Assembly (NCBI RefSeq): GCF_024763615.1
Contig: NC_077223.1
Location: 68,944,627 to 69,008,626, forward strand
Length of the DNA: 64,000 nt
Direction of reading: 5' to 3'
DNA from: Phlebotomus papatasi
Lineage: Eukaryota; Arthropoda; Insecta; Diptera; Psychodidae
In this document: positions 58,265 to 64,000 of the stretch, piece by piece
How positions within the stretch are numbered: position 1 is the stretch's first letter
How the letters are laid out: each line of letters opens with the position of its first letter
The notes under the pieces: generated by a model
The model's input: only the letters and a program-made list of their open reading frames with translations
Told to the model about the DNA's origin: nothing
Databases searched by the model: none
Translations under genes and position numbers: made by a program

Positions 58265-58570
58265 ATAAGGTCTAACTCTAGTCCTCGGCGAAGTGTTTTT
58301 TTTTTATAGGGAGCTATTTGAAGCCAACTCACAAATTTATCAGAAACTCAGCTTACACTTCACAGAACAAGACCGCATTTAAACAGATATATAGTATATT
58401 TATCCCTCTTAACAAGGCTCAGAGTCGTGTACGCTCAACACAATTTTGACATATATTGTGTAACGGTCACGAGTGCAGAAAAATTCCCATACGCATTAGT
58501 ATGTGAAAGTAAGAAAATGGCTTCAAATTTGAAGGCCACTCGCCGGGGTCTAGAGATGATATAACAGAGC
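58265..58570 (+). repeat. Dispersed repeat V, copy 2
   Basis: Same order of words as 38860-39140: GGAGCTATTTGAAGCCAA, ATAGTATATTTATCCCTC, CGAGTGCAGAAAAATTCCCA and GGCTTCAAATTTGAAGG. No termini or frame are visible. Confidence 0.6.
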
Positions 58571-58595
58571 TAAAAATCCATTTTAAATTTCAAAT

Positions 58596-58897
58596 TGTAT
58601 AGGGTGTACGACAAATTAGACAATTCTTAACCCAGTCGATGTATCCTTAGAAAACGTCAAAACAATTTTTTCAAGGTGAATGTTAAAACATTCTGATAAT
58701 TTGATTTATTTTGATCTCCTTTAGTAATTTTACCCCCCCCTTCCCATGGAAGACATTGGATATGTCATAACCCTAAGAGGCAGAGAGGTTTAATCTCCAC
58801 AAACAGTTCATACCGAAGACGTTGGAAAACGGGTAGAACCTTCAGGCTCCCTGCTTTCTAACAGTTTACCAATGTTCAGCTAAAGCCATAGGCTACA
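58596..58897 (+). repeat. Diverged solo LTR of the 28839-34655 family
   Basis: Starts TGTATAGGGTGTACGAC and ends ATAGGCTACA. It shares GACAATTCTTAACCCAGTCG with the LTR's GACAATTGTTAACCCAGTCG, and AGAACCTTCAGGCTCCC with GGCACCTTCAGTTCCCC, in order and at similar spacing (302 against 283 bp). No interior sequence or clear target duplication accompanies it, as expected after LTR-LTR recombination and decay. Confidence 0.6.
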
Positions 58898-60110
58898 TTA
58901 TGAGCAAAATCTTGGCAAGTGTTGAAAAAAGCACGTGCTGTAGAAAATATTGTGTGATTTTAATTGAAGTCTTCAGCACTGGCATTCATTTAGACATCAT
59001 TAAGACGTCAGGAGTACTTCTCCTGCTCTACTTTTGTATCTTGTCCTGGTTTCCACGCTCAGTCCAAGTTCTCTAGTTTCTCACACCATCCCCATTCAGG
59101 AGTCGAAGAAGAGACATTTGTTGACAATAAGACACTTTTAATTGCAAAGAGAAAGTCACTCTGAAAAGTATACTTCCCGTGGGGGTTTTGCCTGAACTCG
59201 GTGAAACTCTACAGAGAATGGGGAGTGAAAAAAGACATGATTGTGAGACATCTCTAGTACATAATTTTAACAACATTTTGCACTTTTTTGGATGAAAACC
59301 GGTCATTTGAACAGAAAAAAGGGACAAAACTTTGTGATTGTATCTTGTTGCTGTGTCCCGCACCACCTCCTGCTGGAGATATACAAGTCCTTTTCCTGGT
59401 GGGAAGTAGACACTTTTATCGATGAAATATATCTTTCGATATCCATGAATGCCCCGTTGGATGCAATTTGCTGAGATACAACTTGTGATCCGATTAAATC
59501 AATTAATAGGACATGAAGCGATTGTAATTATCAAGGAAGCAGCTACCAAGTTCAAATCCACTTGACTTGCACCATCTTTCAACTCACTCATCGTGCTTTT
59601 CCAACCACCCTCGCCGGAAGCTCACACTCATCTTTCACTGTCGAAATTGAGCAACTTTCTATGGGGGAATGAATGATGGTATGAGGGACTAAATAACCCC
59701 GTAAATTTAAGGGTATGATGATGTAATTGTTAAATTAAGGGAGCGAATGCTAAAATCTCCATGAATTTCTCACAAACTTCAGCTTTTTGCTTTCCGATGC
59801 GCAGATTATTTTCGTAAGGCTCTTAAACAGTCCCATTGCACTCACAAAATACAATTTTTATATAATAATTTTCGTTATGGAAAACTCTTCGCTACGTCAT
59901 CTGAAATTTGGATTTCACCTAATAACAAAATAATTAAGATTAAGCAAAACTGATTCACAATATTCACAATAAACTTAAAAGAGACGAGAAGTAAAGAACT
60001 ATAACTACTTGTAGTTCACTTTAATAAATACGATTACAGAAATCGTATTTATGATACCTCTAACTTATCTTGAATTAGAACCTATCTAACACCATTAAGC
60101 CCTAGGCAGA
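58898..60110. other. Unique noncoding block
   Basis: A 97-codon minus frame (59073-59366) has no recognised domain. The block 59040-59780 is GC-balanced and repeat-free. A perfect 10-bp hairpin AAATACGATT...AATCGTATTT lies near 60027-60051. Confidence 0.4.
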
Positions 60111-60436
60111 CTTACGGCTTAAGCCGAGAGACGGCTTAGTGAGCAACTACTGGGAATGTAGTCTTATAATAGCCGTACTCACTATGGCGCTGTTATCTTG
60201 TAATATCGTTATCTCGTTATGTTCTCGTAATGTATTTTATAAATGAAAAATTATAACAAGATAACAGATTACGGAGATTACGAGATAACAACGCCATAGT
60301 GAGTACGGCTAAAATACATTACGAGAACATAACGAGATAACGAGATAACGATATTACAAGATAACAGCGCCATAGTGAGTACGGCTAATATTTTGATTAT
60401 AATTACGTTAAGTCGTCTCTCGGCTTAAGCTGTCGG
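60111..60436. mobile_element. Three-armed fold-back element
   Basis: Inner arms at 60171-60239 and 60310-60386 are near-perfect inverted copies, the right one with an extra 8-bp CGAGATAA unit. A third partial copy, in the orientation of the right arm, lies at 60253-60310 in the loop. Outer arms at 60111-60138 and 60409-60436 (GGCTTAAGCCGAGAGACGG type) pair as well. The repeated words are GATAACGA and CATAGTGAGTACGGCT. High arm identity suggests a young structure. Confidence 0.75.
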
Positions 60437-60664
60437 TGTGTCTCGTGCACAGTATAAAAAGTTATTTATTTACCTATTTATTTATAAATATTTATTTATA
60501 TTGGTGCTATAGACTTTGAAGAGTACAGATCGTTCAAAAAATTAGAGCATACTCTGATAAAAAAGAGTTTGTAAAAATCTTGTAAAATCTTGTTACCCTA
60601 CATCGAAAAGTATCGAGATGTTTGGGTACGCTTATTGTAAAATTTTGTTATTTTCAACAAGATA

Positions 60665-61306
60665 CTCCCTCCGTTCCGAAATAAGTCGTACGTTTGGCGA
60701 AAAATTATGGATTAAGGAATGGTTTCAGAGAATGTTTTTGTCATTTGTAAATATCTTAAGAACATCCTTTTTTATGTTTTCGAATATCTGGGTGCTATAT
60801 AGTGAGAGATAGAGACTTGGAACCTTTAGCGGACCCCCATAAGTTGACCCTGGGACCATTTATATGTTTCTCTAAAACATATCCAGAACTGAAAAAAAAA
60901 TCGCACGACGTGCTTTCGAAAAATCCCAAAACACATGATTTTGGAGGGGAAGGGGAAGGGTGAGGGCAAAATAAAGGACATATTAATGGTCCCAGGGTCA
61001 ACTTATGGGGGGGGGGTCCTCCGAAGGTCCCAAGTCTGTATCTCTCACTATTTTGCACATATTTTAGATTGAAAATAAAACGCCAAAAATAAGACATTTT
61101 TAAGACATTCGTTCCTCAACTTACCATGAAGACTGGACCCCAATTTCAGTGGTGAACATTAACAATAGTTCTTTATAAGAGATATTGTTGATACACAAAA
61201 CATTTACCAACAATCTTTCCCTTAATCCCATTTTTTCCCAAACGTATGACTTATTTCGGAACAAGAATTTTTCCCAAACGTACGACTTATTTCGGAACGG
61301 AGGGAG
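60665..61306. mobile_element. 642-bp MITE with Stowaway-like CTCCCTCCG ends
   Basis: The first 33 bp, CTCCCTCCGTTCCGAAATAA and on to CGTACGTTTGG, are perfectly mirrored at the right end. TA flanks both sides (60663-60664, 61307-61308). Just inside the right end a second copy of the subterminal segment (GTATGACTTATTTCGGAAC) is present, so the right terminus is partly duplicated. A 247-bp MITE is nested in the middle. The termini resemble plant Stowaway MITEs of the Tc1/mariner superfamily. Confidence 0.85.
60802..61048. mobile_element. 247-bp MITE nested in the Stowaway-like element
   Basis: GTGAGAGATAGAGACTTGGA at the left mirrors CCAAGTCTGTATCTCTCAC at the right, followed by mirrored GGACCCCCATAAGTTGACCC. 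Terminal pairing is about 65 bp. TA flanks both ends. The right half shares GGGTCCTCCGAAGGTCCCAA and the GGGGAAGGGG run with repeat Y, so Y probably ends in the same module. Confidence 0.8.
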
Positions 61307-61308
61307 TA

Positions 61309-62780
61309 CTTGTTAAAACGAACCGAAAGTGAATGCACAAACTCTTATATGACCATTTCTTTAAGGTATGTGGCATTCCGGTAAATAATTTCTATATGTG
61401 TAGAGTATGAATATCATATTTATCACTAAACCTACCTAGCGAGCTCGGTCAAATTGACATGTTTCTAATATTTACGTATACTTAAATTCTTTACGTAGAC
61501 TAAATTCTAGCCACCTGGAATGTTCTGACAATCTGTCTGTTGCTGTGAATGGATGAAATGGCCTCTAGAAGACTCTCTAAAACATCCAAGACTGAAAAGA
61601 GGCAATAGTGTGGTCTTTGATAACCTTTGTCTTTCAATACCGGTCAATTTGACCGGGTATGGTAAGAATCGGTAAATAAAAATTTCGGTAGGTTTAGTGT
61701 TATTATTTTGATCAAATCGAAAAATAATTTAAGACAAAACATTCCATGTCCAGAGAGATCTATACACTCTTAGAAAAATTTAGTCCCAACTATATCATAT
61801 ACAGAGACTATAAAATATAGTTAGCATAGATCCATCTATATATTTAGCTAGGGTAACTAAATAAAATAGTTGACTAATATTAGTTACAGTATCTTTTTCA
61901 TGTAGTTATCTTAATTAAATTAGATTAGTAACGGGTACTATAACATATTAGTCCCAATAACTAAATATATGTGTTTGATACCCACCTTATTGGCTTTAAT
62001 AACTATATCATATTAGTTGCGGTTACTATATAGCTGGAAAAAGCTTCAACTTATAAGTAAAAACTACTTTTTACTATTGAAAAAGTTGTCAGAACTTTAT
62101 GAAAATATAGGCCCATTTATTTGCATTAGTTGTGAGAACTAAACGGTTTAAGTGACCAATATTGGTTGGGATATCGATTTCATGTAATTTACACAAGCAA
62201 ATGTAATTGTATGAAAATATTATGAAATAATTGCATCGACTTATCCACGTAAATATTGCCTTATGTTCTCACTACTAATAAATTTATTATGAGTAAAATG
62301 TTTTAAGATTATAAGAACTATTTTAAATAGGCTTGATAATAATTACCCGATCAACTAATTTTCATTAGTAATAATGTCTAAACTTTTCTAAAATTGTATA
62401 TTTTGCAACACGAGTTGTTGATAAATTCCAATAAAACCATACATTGACAAGAATTTTGCAAGAATCTTGTGTAATCTTGATGGTGAATTCGGTTTCAACA
62501 AGATATATTTTTGAGGATAATAAAATGTTGCAAAAATTCCTATGAAGATCGGGTAGCCAAATATCTTTGTACTCTTCCATATAAGTCAATTCATTTAACA
62601 AGATTTTTACAAGATTGTCAACTAGATATTTTTTTTAAGATTATCCGGCTTTAACTATATTCAGTAAAAATTATGAAATTATTTGATAACATTCAATTTT
62701 TAGTAATTGCTTCAATATTTGACGATTTATCAGTATTTTAAGTATATGTTTGAGTGGTATATAAAATTATTAATTTAAAA
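61309..62780. other. AT-rich noncoding stretch
   Basis: Between 61760 and 62340 the words TTAGTT, AACTAA and TAACTATAT recur in both orientations, perhaps a decayed palindromic element. A 78-codon minus frame (62365-62601) has no motif. Nothing else was recognised. Confidence 0.35.
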
Positions 62781-64000
62781 GGGACAGATAATCCTAACCG
62801 GCTTATGTAGGTGAGATTCTTAACGTGAGCTAACTCGGAGTGCATGCAAATTCGATTTGGAGCTGAAATTGTGAGTCGCCATTCAGTTATCTTGAATCAA
62901 ATTCGTGAAATTATACAAATTTTGTATTTAAACCAAAATATCAAGGATTTGGATGAACTGACAGAAAAGTGTTATATGGGTGAAATGTAGACCAGAATGT
63001 TCTCTATAATTTTCCTATAGAACATGATCTCATCGATTACTCAGAAGCCAAGATAAGCGAGGTTTTTTGTTTCTTAACTCGTTTCTTCATCCAGAGTGCC
63101 CCAAGTAGTCATTTGTTGAACTTCAACTATATCAAAGAATTGTTGTATTTTGCGGGACTTTCCATTTAAACCCCTATTTTAAGTGTCTTGGTGGAGTAGA
63201 GGCAGTCAAATTGGCATCTGAGTGATTTCAAAGCGTTATTATTGGAAAAATCAATTTTTTCATACTTAAACGGCAAAATCAAAGTGATAGCGTAGTCTGA
63301 GTGGAAAATGATGTATGGACGAAATGTAGAGACAAATATGCTCTACAATTATGTTGAAGTAATCATCAAAATCAGTTCAGCGACAGTCGAGATAATTGAG
63401 GTTATGTGATATTGAAATTGGTTTTTCGACTGTGGCGCCCCTGGTGTTGGTCTCACGAAGTTCAAATATTCTAGAAAGTTGTAGCATTTGGTGAGATCTT
63501 TCGTATAAGCCCTCATTCATCAAAATCGATCACATAGAACCGGAGATATGATTTTTTGAATTTCGTGAACTTTGACCCCTCATATCTCCGGTTCTGTTTT
63601 AACCACAGCGCACGTTTGCACCATTTTGGAAACGTCCTAGACTGGACTACAACATACTAAAATTTCATTAACTTGCACAATGCCGTTTTTGAGAAAAGTG
63701 ACTTTGAATTTCGATGAATTTTGACGCTATCACAGCGCCACCTATGGGGACTTTTTGAACTTCCATCTGAAAGTGCTCATTGAGACGAAACCAAAAAGGT
63801 AAAATTTAGGTCGCTATGTTAATTAGAACCGGAGATAGAGGCCGGTCAATATTCGAACTTTGACCCCTTATAGCTCGGGTCAGGGGTTATAGATCGACTT
63901 AAGGTTTTTTTTTTGTTTGATAGGTATAATCAACGGCTACAACATACTAAAATTTCAGCCCGATGCACTATGGAATTTTTGAGTTATTTAACTTATAAGA
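62781..64000 (+). mobile_element. Repeat element X, second copy (truncated by the window)
   Basis: Begins GGGACAGATAATCCTAACC after an A-run and follows X 6378-7597 with few differences. It includes the first module (GGCGCCCCTGGTGTTGG at 63433) and the second (AGCGCCACCTATGGGGAC at 63733). It continues past the end of the window. No coding frame. Confidence 0.8.

Overview
This window looks like noncoding nuclear DNA from an animal, most likely an arthropod and perhaps a dipteran insect. It is strongly AT-rich, has no operon-like layout, and no open reading frame longer than about 150 codons. It is packed with short nonautonomous transposons (MITEs) whose TA, TTA/TAA and TTAA target duplications fit the Tc1/mariner, PIF/Harbinger and piggyBac groups. 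I recognise no protein-coding gene, no intact tRNA or rRNA gene and no CRISPR array. The longest frames are a tandem repeat read through (148 codons) and AT-rich or pyrimidine-rich frames with no recognisable domain. The window is best read as a large intron or gene desert in which unique blocks alternate with repeat blocks.

Layout. 0-4.2 kb: a short palindromic MITE, then mostly unique sequence. 4.2-10.3 kb: two copies of a 2.1-kb repeat (U) flank a 1.8-kb repeat (X) that carries three internal modules of about 290 bp. 11-14.6 kb: fold-back repeats (Z). 15.6-18.1 kb: a 1.1-kb TA-flanked element with nested MITEs. 21-27 kb: two copies of family Y, one with a clean 257-bp MITE insertion, plus a LINE-like tail and a 674-bp palindromic element. 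28.8-34.7 kb: a complete 5.8-kb LTR-flanked element, the centrepiece of the window. 34.7-48 kb: further TA- and TTAA-flanked elements, a fold-back built of 14-15-bp words and a GGGGTCGTTTGC minisatellite. 50-57 kb: a 755-bp TIR element, a fourth copy of a 252-bp MITE, and an old minus-strand X copy broken by LINE-like tails. 58-64 kb: a decayed solo LTR, a complex fold-back, a MITE with Stowaway-like ends, and a second X copy running off the window.

The LTR element (28839-34655) has two 283-bp terminal repeats that look identical by eye, TG...CA ends, a 4-bp ATAG target duplication and a tRNA-Leu-like primer-site segment. Its 5.25-kb interior has no recognisable gag or pol. That combination, young ends around a long noncoding A-rich interior, is what LARD-type nonautonomous retrotransposons look like. 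A diverged solo LTR at 58.6 kb shows that the family has been active for some time. All boundaries and identities were judged by eye; no alignment or database search was run.
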